Shown here: positions 49,767 through 64,000 of the stretch, one piece after another
Layout: the number at the start of each line of letters is the position of its first letter
Position numbering within the stretch: position 1 is the stretch's first letter
From: Tetrahymena elliotti 4EA
Taxonomy: Eukaryota > Ciliophora > Oligohymenophorea > Hymenostomatida > Tetrahymenidae
NCBI GenBank assembly: GCA_000231825.2
Contig: JH720354.1
Location: forward strand, 100,965-164,964
DNA: 64,000 nt
Reading direction: 5' to 3'
Translations under genes and position numbers: made by a program
Notes under the pieces: model-generated
What the model was told of the DNA's origin: nothing
Database searches by the model: none
Seen by the model: only the letters and a program-made list of their open reading frames with translations

Positions 49767-50769
49767 TTTTGATGTTGAAGTATTCAAAACTTTTTTGATA
49801 GTGAAAAATGACTTTTTCCCTTATTTGAACTATTTAGCTTGATACAAATAAGGATAAATGGAATAATAACAGTAGTTTTATCTTTCCTATAACTTATCTA
49901 TTGATAGAATATAAGGCTTCTATTATATTAAATATTAGATAAATCTTCTCTTTATATTGGTTGTAAGGAATATTAATAATCAATCTATTTATTTATATTT
50001 TTTATATTTCTAAGATTTGATATATGATAAAAATGATTAAAATATAGTTAGTAAACCTTCTCTACTTTATTTATTTGAGGTAAAGAATTTAATTCATTTT
50101 TAACGTGAATTTAAAAATAAATTCGAATAACCTTTTTTATAAAAAAATGTTAACAAAATCATCAAATCTATTTATTTTAATATTATTTTATCTATATTTA
50201 CTTATTTTAAAAAAAATGAATTGCTGACTACATTTTTTGTTACTTTCTATTTTAAAGGAAATTTTTAAAAAACAAATTTTCTACTTTGAAAAAACCAAAT
50301 AATTTATAGTTTTCAAACATAAAATTTAATAGACTTTTTCATAAGAGTAATTAAAAGCTTGAGATCCTAAAGTGATTTTCTTCATTTTAGTCATTTTTAT
50401 ATTTTAACAAGTTTTAAAAATTTAGGAAAAATAAACCCAATATTTAATTATTAATTTTAAGTAAATTTTGTCAAATATTTTAAAGGCTATCCGACCAAAA
50501 TCTTTGTAATTTAAATATTTTATTTTTCTCTAATCAAATTTAAGAAGTTTTTTATTAATAATTTAAAGATTATTTTATTTGATAAAGTACAATAGAAATG
50601 AAAAATATTTTGAATTAGAAGAGCAATTCATAACCAAGAAAGCAAGCATACCAAAACACATAAAAAATAAATTCTTAATTAGATTTGCATTATTTCATAA
50701 TAATTTAGTAAAATTTATTAAGTACTCTAGATTTTTAAATGGTGGTTATTATTTAAAATTTATTATTGA
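49767..50769. other. AT-rich intergenic gap
   Basis: 5' flank of giant copy 2 and 3' flank of the HPD gene. A short + strand frame reaching 50776 overlaps the HPD stop and shows no coding signal; nothing else is visible. Confidence 0.45.
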
Positions 50770-52527
<1,758 letters not shown>

Positions 52528-52808
52528 TTAATTTATTTTTTTATTTAGTTTTGAAGAATATTTGGTTTTGTTTTTTTGATAATTTGTTTTAATTATAAAT
52601 GAAGTGAAGATATATCAACTTCTATTTATGCTTCAGATGTAAGGAGTTTGTAGCGTAATATTAATTAAAAAGGCTTCTTGTAAATCCAATAATTACGAAA
52701 TATCTGACTTTTTAATTGCGCGACTTACTTAACATACTTCCCCACCTTATTATATCTAGATAACAACGAATAATATATTTATTTATTTATAGTTAAGGTC
52801 AAGCTGAG

Positions 52809-53322
52809 TCATTCTAATTTTCTATTTATTAATTTTTCTTTTACATGAGAGCTCAGACTTACTAACTATTACTTATTTATATCATCATCTCTATCTAAAT
52901 TTTCTTTGCAATCCAAATAGACCATTTTTTAATTTCTATCAAAATTTCATTTATTTTTTCTCCAAATCTGCATTCAAATAACTTATATTAAACTTCATAC
53001 ACTTGATTGGGTTGAGTTTTCAACTAATTTTCATTTTACAAATCCAATTAAAGCGTTGAATAAATGGACAAATCTTTCAAACTATTTTTAGCTGAGTAAG
53101 GATTATTGACGCAATATTAATCAATATTCAAATATTCTTTAAAAAGATTCTGAATTCTATTGAATACAAAATCAAAAAATAGTATCAGAATTTCTCTTAA
53201 ATTAAAATGAATATTTGTCTAAAGATAAGAGAGGTTTAAACTAGGGGTTTATCTCTCATTATATCATCAGTGACTAAGAAATAAGCAAATTAAGTAAACA
53301 AACAAATAATTTAAAGCAACAT
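52809..53322 (-). CDS. Small hypothetical gene, possibly secreted (141 aa), model uncertain
   Basis: Not recognised. Codon and amino-acid use between about 53220 and 52810 on the minus strand is clearly coding-like (for example SLKDLSIYSTLQLDLQNENQ and MVYLDCKENLDRDDD) although two frames are used. One intron of 65 nt (53000-52936, GTATGA..ATAG) joins them in phase. Upstream, an ATG at 53322 followed by a hydrophobic start (MLLQIICLFTQFAYFLV) can be joined by removing only 23 nt (53241-53219), giving 53322-53242, 53218-53001 and 52935-52809. That tiny intron is doubtful; the true 5' exon may lie elsewhere. Sits between HPD and the mitochondrial PheRS, same strand. It could also be a decayed gene. 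Confidence 0.45.
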
Positions 53323-53587
53323 ATAAAACAAATAATATAAGAAGCAAAAAAAAAATAATATCAGTATTTATTTAATCGATCAATAAAATATTATTACATT
53401 CATTCATATAACCAATATAAAAATAGTTTTTATTGAGATAATATATAATTTTGTAACTAAATTTAATAATTTTATTTCATTCTTTTTTTTATTCTATTTG
53501 GATCATTTCTTTTAACAAAATGTGAATAAACTTTTTTAGGTTTTATCCCTTTAATGAGTAGTTAGATTAAAATATATCTTAATTCTT

Positions 53588-55494
53588 TCATCTCAATTCA
53601 TAACCTAATTTGTTTTTGATTTGGTCTCTTATGGCAAATTATAAGGTATCAATCTATTTTTATAAAAATATGAAAATATTTATTTGGCAATTAAACTAGA
53701 ACTAATATGTGAAAATTCTTCTTAATAATCTAAATGAAGGTTATTCTAGTGATAAATGATTTTTTAGTATTAGGGATTTTCTTACTTTAATTAATTTAAT
53801 TAATATTTATCAGAAAAACCAAAATACTATACATTTTAAAAATATTAACTCAATTTCACAAAACGACAAAATTAAAGTTTAAATTTGTTATTTTTTAAAG
53901 ATATTTATTAAATAAATTTACTTCTTAGTTAGTAAGAGTTCTTTCTAATGATCTATAGTTTATTCTAAAGCACTTACTAGTTTTTCCTGTCTTTTTGTTT
54001 TCATAAGTATCAACACATTCTACTTATTCAATTAAATCTCCTCCTATTTCTCTGACTATTTCATATATATCATTTTCTTCAAAAGCTTTAATATCTTAAA
54101 TCCAGAAAGATATATCCTTATAACAAGAAGGATATTTACTAAATGGCTAGAATCTATTTATTTATCCAGCTTTAAATTAACTCAAAAATCTAGAATCTTT
54201 GCTCCAGAATAATCTATTTAAAAAAATTATTTATTTTAAAATTAAAATTCAGATAAAAGTTAAATATTTATTCACACAAAAATAATATAATAATTAAAAT
54301 AAATATAAATACCTAATATCAGGAATACCAAAAAGAAGCATAGCAAATCTTTCTAATCCACCACCAGAAGCCCATGCAATATCATCATCATGTCTTCCAA
54401 AATTTTTCATAATTTCTTTACGAAGGATACCACATCCAAACATTTCTACCCACTCACCATTGAAATAAATTTCCATTTCCAAAGAAGGTTCTGTGAAAGG
54501 GAAGTAAGCTGGGATCCACCTATATTAAACATCTTCTCCAAAAATATTTCTAACCAAACTTTCATAGGTCTCTTGGAGATCTTTCATAACCATTTATATC
54601 TTAAGATCTTCATTTTTTGTATCAAAATAATCTTAAGTGTATGCTCTTACAACTTCCATCTTAAAATTAACATGAAATTAGATTAATTTAATTTATTTAA
54701 GAAATTTTAAATAGAATATTTTTTATTATTCCTCTTCAAATTTATCAAATAGTAAGTAAGTTCTTTTCAAAACTAAAAAAATCGTTTATCTTATCATTTT
54801 ATAAAACCTTACTTGATGGAAAACAGGATAATGAGTTGCATCTATTTCATCTCTTCTAAAACAATCAGCTTTATGAAAAAAAATTATTTTAATTTATCAT
54901 TTTTTAATTATTTTAAAGAAGATTATTGCATTCATACACTATAAATCTCCTAAAAATAATTTCATTTGAAAAATTAAATAGAAAAAAAACATAATTACCA
55001 AAAATAACAAAAGCTTCAGCCTTTTATTCAAACATGTTACGTTCATTGGCTGTTGCTTATGGTCTCATAATATAATTTTCAGAAATGTAGTAAGTGTCAG
55101 ATCTTTTACGAGAAACATGGTCTTTGGGTATGAGAAGATCTTCGAAGTTCTACTGAACGCTAATAACAGGAGAAAAACTATCTCCAACTACAAAAGGGAC
55201 TTTTTTCTTTTCATGTAAAAATCCTTTTTTATATTTTTCATTAGTAAAAAATTCTTCCATTTTATAACGCATGATTCCCAAAGGATGGTTAGGTTACTTG
55301 TACAACTCTTGTCCTGCTAATTCTATAATCTTGGGAGTAATATTGCCATAAGGAGATTTTTTTGCTTCAATTTCTTTACGAATCTACTCAATAACACTAG
55401 AAAAATGTCTTTATTAAGAGAAGACTAAGGGTTTCACAACAAAGCTTCTCTTGTTAAGCTTAATAAAATTATTTAATTATCTTGCTAATATCAT
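53588..55494 (-). CDS. FARS2: Phenylalanyl-tRNA synthetase, mitochondrial type (single-chain)
   Basis: Charges mitochondrial tRNA-Phe. Five exons in phase, 55494-54999, 54868-54813, 54659-54313, 54213-53922 and 53653-53588, give 418 aa, in the range of human FARS2 (~450). Residues 1-35 are basic, hydroxylated and free of acidic residues until VIEQ, a good mitochondrial presequence (MILARQLNNFIKLNKRSFVV). Class II motif 2 reads CFRRDEIDATHYPVFHQ and motif 3 GGGLERFAMLLFGIPDIR, with FPFTEPSLEMEI between them, as in PheRS alpha chains. The C-terminal ~95 residues, from PFSKYPSCYKDISFWI to the end, are the ferredoxin-fold anticodon-binding (FDX-ACB) domain fused in the monomeric mitochondrial form. 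Introns are 130, 144-type and longer lengths up to 268 nt. Identity is firm. Confidence 0.96.
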
Positions 55495-56629
55495 TTTTAA
55501 ATAAATAAATAAGTGTGTTAAATTTGATTAAATATTTTATAATTAATTATAATTTGATAGAATCTAATCAAAATCAATGCTTTCAATTATTGTATCTTTC
55601 CTTTAGATTTCAAAAATTTTGGTTTATAAGTTAAAGATAAAAGAAATTTCTAGTATCATTATCAAATCCTCACATTGCTTTATTTCATCAAAAAAATGTC
55701 TTAAAAAAATATTTTAATATTCCTCACTTTTTAAACTTCAGTTAATCTCTTTTATTTTTATATAAAACTCTTTATTAAATATTTTTCAAAATTAAAGAAT
55801 TTTCTAAGAAAGATAAAAAGCAATATTAATTTAATAAAGGATAGGATTTATAACAAACAAAAATAGATCAATACCTAACTAAACTGAATTAAATTTAGAA
55901 AAAACATATCCAAATAGTGAAATAAAATTTTATAAAGAAAAACAAAATTATTGAAAATTAAAAAAAATATTATTTTATTAAATAAAATTTCTTATATCTG
56001 AGCAAATGAATAATTCCTGTACACATAAAATATTATTAAATTTTTAAATTTTTGAAGCATTAAATAATTCTTATTTTTATTAAATTATCATGAAAAAAAG
56101 TTAAATCTTTAAGATTCTAACACCTATCTTAAAAACTTTTATTATTTTTAAATTATAATCAATTCTTTCTTATTTTTTTTGATTTCATTTTTTATTTTCT
56201 TAATTCTCAAACAGAAATTGATCAATTTAAATCTTCATTTTTTATTGAATTCAATTTTTTCATTTGTAAATAGATAAAAAAAATAATTTTAATAGAAATA
56301 AACTATTAATTACATTTTTATTTTTAATGGGAAAAAATAATAGAGTATTTTTTATTATATAAGGTTAAATCTAATTGAAAACAACATGAATATACATATA
56401 TTATAAATTAATTATTAACAAATTAAAATTATCATAATTTGCTTATATATTTAGTATATTTTTGAATATTATTAATTATCTTTGAATAGACTTATTGAAA
56501 TTTATATTTATAAATGAATGTATGAGAGTACAACTATTTTACTACAATTTTGATTTGTTTTTGTTTAGTTTATAGTTAACATATTTATTTCCTTCATTCA
56601 GCTTAAATTGAATGCTTATTCTTTTTCTT
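55495..56629. other. AT-rich intergenic gap
   Basis: 5' flank of the PheRS gene and 3' flank of the B-box-like gene. Extremely A/T-rich; nothing else is visible. Confidence 0.45.
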
Positions 56630-59600
56630 TCACTTTTTTTATTTTTTTTGAGGCACAAATCCTGGAATAATAGAGCTTTTTTCATCTAAATTAAAAAAAT
56701 TTTTTTAATAAAAGAAATTTTAAAATAATTTTCTAAATATTTACAATTATTATTATTAGAATAGGAAGAGGATTATTGATATGAGCTACTTTAATTATTA
56801 CTGTAATTATTTGAGTTATTAGAGCGACTATTATTATAACTACTTTAAGAACTTTCTCCTCCTAAATACTTTCTCTTATTGCTTGTTAAGTTATTTCTAC
56901 TACTATATTTATTGAAATCGTTTTCATTATTTTGGTTATTCCCATGCTGATTACTATTTTAAGCTCCTAATCCATTTCCAACTTTAAAATTGTTCATGAA
57001 GTCTTTAAATCCTCCTATTTATTTGATATGAATAATAAGATTCTACTGTAAAAGAATTAATTTTAATTACTTTATGTTTGATTGTTGCCATTAAAATGGT
57101 TTCCTAAATGATTGTGTTCATATTCTGCTCTTTTTGGAGTCTTTTAATCATTTTCTTCTATTATTTATTTAAAAAAAATAAATAAAATATAATTTTATTT
57201 TAAGTATTCTTACAGAGACTTTATAGAACTCCATCTTCTCCAGTTTAATTTGTTGAACTATAAAAATTATTTTTGTAATGTTGTTGTTCCTAGCTAAGAT
57301 GAGAAATACTTAAATAAGGGATAAAGTAATCTGTTAATTAAGGGTCTTCTAAGGATTCATTGTTTTGAGTGATTAATTTAGTATTCTCTAATTATGTTGA
57401 GAGATTATTAGTATTAGTCTTTATAAATGAGATTAACTTTGATCCTTCTGATTCTGGTTAACTCTTAAGATCCTCTGCTTAGTCATCACCATATAATATA
57501 TAAAGTTATTTAAGGTTTGAGGGATCTTCTTAATCAGAGGTTTTATTTCTTACAACAATAGTATAGTCACTATTTTTTCTCAACTTATATGAAGTGTTTA
57601 GACTCAATTTTTCAAGTACATTCATTAAATTACTTTCATCGGGAGATATATGCTTATTTGTTTTTTTTAGCAAGAATGATTATTCATAGAGCTTTTTAGA
57701 AAATGAACTATTTCCTTCAAATAAACTTAATTATAAATATGCAGTTTCTAAAGAGACTCCAACAGTAGAATCATAAACAAAGATTGGCATGTGATAAACA
57801 CCATTTAGAGCACATTCTTTTTATGTTCTAAATGATATACACCATGCTGTATTATATCCAACTTCTAAGCAATCACAAAAATGTTCTACACTTCTCAAAG
57901 CAAGTCTTTATTCACTGAATAGCTCGTTTCTCTTTTGATTAGCTAACTGTTATTTTTTTTGTTAGTAGGACAGGCGACTAGCGTCATTCTAGCTTTAATT
58001 GTTAGAGTTTTATTGCTAAGAAGATTATTAAAAGTGCTAAGCAAGAGAAGCAAATCCTTGAATTTATTAAGATTAACTGTTTGATTGAGCCATTTAAGCA
58101 TTAGATTATTAAACTAAATTCTAAAGCTTAGTGATATTTGCCTAACTAGTTCCTGACTATCCCTTATTGCTATTTGTTTATTACTATTAACTACTTTAAC
58201 TATTTTGAGAGTTTTATTATGAAGACTATGCAGTCGAGTTATTACTATTACTTTAACTATTTTGTTAACTTTCTGTTTAATTTTTGCTGTTTTCATTTAG
58301 CTTTTATTAAAACTTCTATAAAAAGCTAGAAGCTCCACTATTACTATTCTCTCCTCCTTCTGCATTTTGTTAAGATTAAACTTAATTGCTATTATTATTT
58401 ACGTTATTGCTACTATTGTTGCTAATATTATTATTATTACTAGATTCTTCTTTTTCTCTATTAGCTTATTAAGTGTTATTTTATTTCTAAGTTGAATTTT
58501 TGTTGTTATTATTATTGTTATTTGTATAATGAGTAAATTTATTACCATTTTATCCACTGTTGTTAGAGCTTGTTTAGTTTTAGTAATTATTATTGTTGTT
58601 TGAAAAGTGATTACCTCTGCTATGATTATTGTGGTTATTATCATAATTATTCATATTATTCATTTGATTACCTTAATTATTACCTTAATTTGAAGAAGCT
58701 CTCTAAAAATGGTTGCTTAAACTAATACTATTATGGTGGTATGTGTTATTATAACCTCCAAAGCTTGGGTTAGGGTTAGGTTAGAAAGTAACTGGTTAGC
58801 CAAAACGACGTGGAGTTTACTGAGGTGCTATTTTAAGACAGCTTAATTTTTAGTGAGCACTTCTATCATCTGGAGGGAGATGATCTAAAATACCTGTTAA
58901 TTTTTAAAGGACTAATTCGGAGTTTCTCAAATTTTAGCTTGTGTTATCAAGATCATTTTCAATCATCAATGATTAGCTTTTAGGTATTTATCCATTGGAG
59001 GGAGAGTAGTTAACAATCTCTATTTTGTCGTCTTCTTTATGGATGAATTTAGAAAAATATATTAACAAATCATATAGTTCATCTGGTTGCAAGTTAGCTA
59101 AATCAAAAAATTTTTCTTGATAAGTAGTTAACTCCTATAAAGACTGTGTGTCTTGACTAGCTGGATTTTTAGTCTTTATATTTTAATAAATTAAATATTA
59201 AGTTATTATCTTCTAATAATTTTACATGCACATATAAAAATAAAAGATTAGATTTGTGTATGAGTATTTCTACTTTCTCTTTTTAAATTTTAAGAATAAA
59301 AAAATATTAATAATAATTACCTCTATCATATCAACTTTATTTTCTGCATTTTCAATAGCTAGGTCAACATATTTGCAAACAGCCTCAATGACTAACTCTT
59401 TTTATCTAAGAAGATTTTCTTTATTTAGTTGAAGTTAATCAAATTTATTTTTGTAAATATCTTTGAGTGATGGTGAAGGACTAGTTGGAAGCATATTAAA
59501 AGAAAGGTCATTTATATTTTCACTAATGAGATTAAGGAACTCTTTAATCTCAAAAGTCTTGTCAAGATGCTGGTAGTGGTATTTTATGCACTGATAACAG

Positions 59601-59716
59601 AACATTCCTCTGTAGGGACAATCTTAATCTAAACATACTGAAAGAACTGATCTCTCAGTATGGACTTAACAGAATGTTTAAGGAATTTTTAGAGAGCATT
59701 CAGCTTCTTTAATCAT
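56630..59716 (-). CDS. B-box-like zinc-finger protein with a long Asn/Gln/Ser-rich (prion-like) centre
   Basis: Five exons in phase, 59716-59321, 59173-57214, 57157-57071, 57014-56745 and 56694-56630, give 925 aa; introns are 147, 56, 56 and 50 nt. The N-terminus holds a B-box-type zinc pattern: C16, H19, C28, C33, C40, C43, H47 and H50 (C-x2-H-x8-C-x4-C-x6-C-x2-C-x3-H-x2-H). A predicted coiled region follows (KNKFDQLQLNKENLLRQKEL). Residues ~270-520 are dominated by Asn, Gln and Ser with long runs. A compact domain then reads EHFCDCLEVGYNTAWCISF and NGVYHMPIFVYDSTVGVSLE, which I do not recognise. The end is another Asn/Ser-rich tail. B-box proteins often act in ubiquitin ligation or RNA-protein assemblies, but no RING is seen. 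An upstream non-coding or short exon is possible because CTTTTAG precedes the ATG. Confidence 0.8.
58100..58720. repeat. Asn/Gln/Ser-codon low-complexity tract inside the B-box-like gene
   Basis: On the minus strand this tract is a near-continuous mix of AAT, AAC, AGT, CAA and TAA codons encoding polar runs, including AATAATAAT-type trinucleotide stretches (58420-58640). It stays in frame with the surrounding exon, so it is coding rather than an intron. Such tracts are prone to length change between strains and can drive self-association. Confidence 0.75.
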
Positions 59717-61524
59717 TTGCCTAAAAGAATAGATTGTTTTGTTTTTATGTGTGGAATTCTTTAAATTTATTATAGAATTAATGATAAAATTTATATTTTT
59801 TAGTTAAGTTAGTAGAAAACACTCTTATTCTTTTTCTTTTTACTTGTTTTATTTTTTATGAATAGAAAATTAATTGATTTAAAATCAAAGGAAGATTAAG
59901 TTTACTTATTTATTTTTCAATGTAATTGATAATAAAAATGAGAGTGTTATTTATTATCTTAAAACAGTATTCTTTGTATTTATCTTATCAATCAATATCT
60001 TTTAGATCTAATATTATTGTTTGTTTGTTTGTTAAATGAAATTTCTCTTCAAAAATCCATATACTTCTTAGTAAATTTTTTATATCTTATCAAAAACAAA
60101 CAAATACTTAAAATCCTAACAAATCAAATTTTGATTTTGAATTTTTAAATTTTCAATTTCAGTAAAAAACTAATTCATAAACCGCGAATCATAGCTATTT
60201 ACATCGCTATAAATTCCTTCTACTTTTAATTCATGAATTATTAATATTTTAGAATTAATTTCAATCATTTCTATTTCTATTATTAAAATTAGTTTTTTTT
60301 AAAATAAATTTCAAAGCTGATTTAAAATATTTTTAAAATAAAAAATTTTTTAAAAATAGGATGATATCAATTTAAATTCGATAATTTTTAAAATAATAAA
60401 AATTAATTGAGACTTGCATTTTTTTATTTTTTTGATGATTTATCTATCAATTTTTATTTCTAATCACAGTTAATTATTTTTTAAATCAAACTAAAAAATC
60501 TATTTTATAAAAATTAATTTTTATTTCTCATAAGTTAAATAAAATGCAAACTTTACTAAAAATGAATTTAATTAATTCAAGTTATTCAAATTATTTAATT
60601 CATTAATAAATCTTATTTATTTATTTGTATCTTCAATTATTTTTTACAATTCATTTTACTTCACAATATTTTTCTTATTAACTCTAAAATTAAATTAATT
60701 AAAAGTCCTTACTTTTGTAAACTTTAGAGAAAAAAATATACTTTTAGATTTTAATTTTATTGAAATATTTAATTTTTTTTATTTATTTCCTATTTTTACT
60801 ATATTAGTAGATTAATTGGTTAATATTTATTTTTTGATTATTTTTACAATTTATTTTTTTTAATTAGAGATCTCAAATAACAAATTTTTTTGGCTTAAAA
60901 ATAGATTTGAATTTATTAATTTTTAATACTGTATTATTTCACTCTCCAAAAATATTTTAATAAATTTATCATTTATTTTTATTTGATCAACTTTAATAGT
61001 ACATGAAAAAATAGCAACGTATTATTTTAGTAAAGTTTATAGATGGGAGAAAAATAAAACTTTAGAAGATACTATTTTAAGCACAATTTTAAATTTAATG
61101 AAAGAGTACAACTTTTTAAAATTGGTCAATTAAGTTAAGCAAAGATGAAAACACCCTCACTATCAGGATATTAGTGACGTAATAAAAGCTTCAATTTGAG
61201 TTTTCTGGAATATATTCTAGGTAAGTATAGAGAGTGGGATTAAAACAAGTAGACTCAAGAAAGTTGTAAAGATAAATAGAGGAAATCTCACACAAGTAAT
61301 AAATTTTAGATCCCCCACATAATATGCAATATTAGATACTTTAATATATTAATAACACTAAAAATAATATATTGTGAGTTTTTGAAGAAAATTTTATTTC
61401 AATAAAATTTGCCACAGTTTGGTGAATATAAATTCTTCAAAAAGATCTGAGCAACAACAACAAAATAAATTAATAAACAAAAAAAATATTAAATAAATTT
61501 CAATAAAGTTCATAAAAATTTTAA
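59717..61524. other. AT-rich intergenic region between divergent genes, with a richer island at about 61100-61370
   Basis: Most of this 1.8 kb is A/T-rich filler. The last ~300 bases before the aldehyde dehydrogenase are different: about 61130-61330 is less AT-rich. It includes TGACGTAA (61175-61182), a CRE/ATF-like site, and TAGGTAAGTA near 61218, a good splice-donor sequence. The + strand is open from 61100 to a TGA near 61372 but without an ATG. It may be promoter plus a 5' UTR exon of the dehydrogenase, or an unrecognised RNA. Confidence 0.4.
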
Positions 61525-64000
61525 ATGTCTTAAACTTTTGCTTTTGAAAAGTACCCTTTCTTAAAGGAACTAGGTCTCGAATAAACAAATCATGGTTGCT
61601 TTGATGGTGAGAAGTGGACTGGTAGCGGTAAGACCTTCTTGTCAGTTAACCCAACCAACAATGAAGTAATTAATAATTCATTTTATAATTAGCTATCTAT
61701 TTTTACTTTACTCATAACATTCATTATATAATAAAATACCATAAAAATCATTTTGTTTCAAGCTTCCAATTTTATTTTATTATGGGAATGATACCAGAGA
61801 GAGTATTAATCCTTAATAACATAATTCCATTAAAATCATTAAGCTTAGATATGATATGATTTTTTTAAATTTACTTTGATAAAAATAATCTCTTAATTAC
61901 CTTGTTCGTTTAGCAAAAAAAATAAAAATTCATTTTTCTAAGCTTTAATCAATAGATAATAGCCCATTATTTGTTTAAATTTGTACTCATCTTTCTTTTA
62001 AATTATTAGGTTATTGCTGAAGTTAAGGGTGCCACTCCTGAAGAATATGAAGTTGCTGTTTAAAATATGAACAAGGCTAAAGCTGAATGGGTTAAGGTAT
62101 TTAAATTTTGCAAATATGTCTTTTATTTTAAATATTTTTAATTTATCACTAGTTGCCTTTACCCAGAAGAGGTGAAATCGTTCGTCAAATTGGTGATGCC
62201 TTCAGAAAGCACAAGGCTGCTTTAGGTAGACTTGTCTCCTTAGAAGTTGGTAAGATTGTTGCTGAAGGAGAAGGTGAAGTCCAAGAAATTATTGATATCT
62301 GTGATATGGCTTGCGGTCTTTCCAGAAGTCTCAATGGTTAAATTATTCCTTCAGAACGTCCTGATCACTTTATGATGGAACAATGGAACCCCCTTGGTAA
62401 ATATATTTTAAAAATATAGATTTTTAGTATTTTGAAGAGGAAGAAAATATCAAACTAAATTCAGTAATTAAGCTAAAAAGTCCAATCTTTTTTCTTAGCT
62501 CTTTATTACGTTTTAATAAACCTTTATGAGTGGAATGATGAGTTCATAAATAATTTAATAAATAGAAGCAAAAATTTACATTTGATTTTATGATCAAGTT
62601 GTTAAGTTTTTGATCTCCCCACTCTTAATTAATAATCAAAATATTGAACAGATATTAAAAATTGTTAATTGGTATCACTTTATCAAAAAAATCTGATTTT
62701 TAAAATATCTTTCTAGAACTTTTATAGATTCTTCTTCAATTTACTTTTTTGTCTTTTTTCATTAATCTTTCAATTTTTCATTAGAAAATATTTAATTGTT
62801 TATTTAATCAAATATAAAGGTTTGATTGGTGTCATCTCTGCCTTTAACTTCCCCACTGCTGTCTTTGGATGGAACTTTATTATTGCTGCCGTTTGTGGTA
62901 ACTTGACTATGTGGAAAGGTTCTCCTTCAACTTCTCTTTGCAGTGTTGCATGCACTAAGATTATTGTTGATATCTTAGAAAAGAACAACCTTCCCAAAGC
63001 TGCCTTAACTTTATGTATGGGTGAAGCTGATATTGGAAATTTGATGGTTGAAGACAAGAGATTCCCCTTAATTTCATTCACTGGATCTACTCAAGTTGGT
63101 AGAATTGTTTCTGAAAAGGTTAGCAAGAGATTCGGTAAGACTATCCTTGAATTAGGTGGTAACAACTGTTTGATCGTCTGTGAAGATGCTAATGAAGAAT
63201 TAGCCTTAAAGGCCTCCTGCTTTGCTGCTGTTGGTACTTGCGGTCAAAGATGTACTTCCCTTAGAAGACTTGTAAAAAATAAAAAAATTAATTTATTATT
63301 AAATAAGAAAGTTAGCGAATTTAAAATAGTTAGGGTTTTTAAGCAAACATTTAGAATTCATTTGATAAAATATAGTTATAAAAATAGCATATGAATGATA
63401 TAATTATTTTAAATAATAAAATAGTTAATCCACTCTTCTAAGTATGAATCTTTGAAGGAAAAGCTCGTTAAGGCTTACAAGTCAGTTGTTGTTGGTGATC
63501 CTTTAAATAATGGTACTCTTTGTGGTCCTTTACACTCTAAGGCTTAAATTAAGATCTATCAAGATGGTTTGAAGACAATTCAAGAATAAGGTGGTAAGAT
63601 TTTAACTGGTGGTAAAATTATTGATGGACCTGGTAATTTCGTTGAACCAACAATTGTTGAAATGCCTAACCCTTATGCTCCTATCTTATAACACGAATTA
63701 TTCGTTCCTATTTTATACATCATGAAGTTTGATGACCTCGATGAAGCTATTGCTATCAACAACTCTGTTCCTCAAGGTCTTTCTGCTTCTCTTTTCACTA
63801 GCAACCTCTAAAATCTCTTCAAAGTAAATTTATATGATTTCTTAAATTGAGACATTTTAAATTGAATTTTGATTTGCTGATGGATTTAATATAATAATAA
63901 TTTTATTTAAAAAAGTGGACTGGTCCTTTGGGAGCTGATACTGGTATTGTTAATGTAAATATTGGTCCTTCTGGTGCTGAAATCGGTGGAGCTTTCGGTG
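61525..64000 (+). CDS. ALDH7A1: Aldehyde dehydrogenase family 7 (antiquitin type), cut by the window end
   Basis: NAD-dependent oxidation of alpha-aminoadipic semialdehyde (lysine breakdown) and other aldehydes. Exons in phase: 61525-61665, 62010-62096, 62153-62396, 62820-63271, 63425-63823, then 63916 to the edge. Introns are 344, 56, 423, 153 and 92 nt. The catalytic Cys is C302 in GTCGQRCTS, and the general-base Glu is E268 in LELGGNN. NAD-site residues lie in [11 protein letters not shown] and [10 protein letters not shown]. Family-7 marks include [18 protein letters not shown]-like [20 protein letters not shown] and the late block [18 protein letters not shown], all matching human antiquitin closely. 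About 495 residues are visible; the last ~40 (GGKHTGGGRE-like end) lie outside. No mitochondrial presequence is seen, suggesting a cytosolic form. Codon use is biased as in HPD, so expression is probably high. Confidence 0.96.

Noticed and set aside
58760..58785. Interstitial telomere-like repeat (GGGTTAGGGTTAGG on the + strand)
   Set aside because: It lies inside the open exon of the B-box-like gene and encodes part of FQPNPNPSFGG in frame; only about two and a half repeats, and not the GGGGTT type of Tetrahymena.

Overview
This window looks like macronuclear DNA of an oligohymenophorean ciliate, most like Tetrahymena. Three things point there. The DNA is extremely AT-rich. Every recognisable gene reads through in-frame TAA and TAG as glutamine and ends only at TGA. 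The genes carry many short AT-rich GT..AG introns, mostly about 47-350 nt with one of 690 nt, too long for Paramecium. I see no tRNA, rRNA, CRISPR array, insertion sequence or intact transposon. The species itself is inferred from gene style.

Layout. 250-1129 (+): phosphatidylinositol synthase. 2064-5599 (-): a two-pass ciliate membrane protein. 5600-9713 holds no supportable protein gene, but it contains a degenerate ~182-bp tandem repeat (about 7700-8160) and two copies of a small structured RNA candidate (8240-8327 and 8732-8817). 9714-13121 and 14225-16456 (+): two Q/N/S-rich hypothetical proteins.

From 16905 to 59716 every gene is on the minus strand. This stretch has three successive tandem duplications: two SLC6-type transporters (16905-22256), two oxysterol-binding-protein-related lipid carriers (23553-30755), and two giant secreted, probably GPI-anchored proteins of ~8.3 kb each (32272-49766). 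Then come 4-hydroxyphenylpyruvate dioxygenase (50770-52527), a small cryptic gene (52809-53322), mitochondrial phenylalanyl-tRNA synthetase (53588-55494), and a B-box-like Asn/Gln-rich protein (56630-59716). The window ends inside an ALDH7A1/antiquitin-type aldehyde dehydrogenase (61525 to the edge, +).

The genes do not form one pathway or operon. Metabolic themes are phosphoinositide synthesis and lipid transfer (PIS and the ORPs), amino-acid uptake (SLC6-like), tyrosine catabolism (HPD), and lysine/aldehyde metabolism (ALDH7). Most exon structures below were checked by hand for reading phase, so the stated protein lengths follow from the coordinates. The two giant genes were not spliced base by base.
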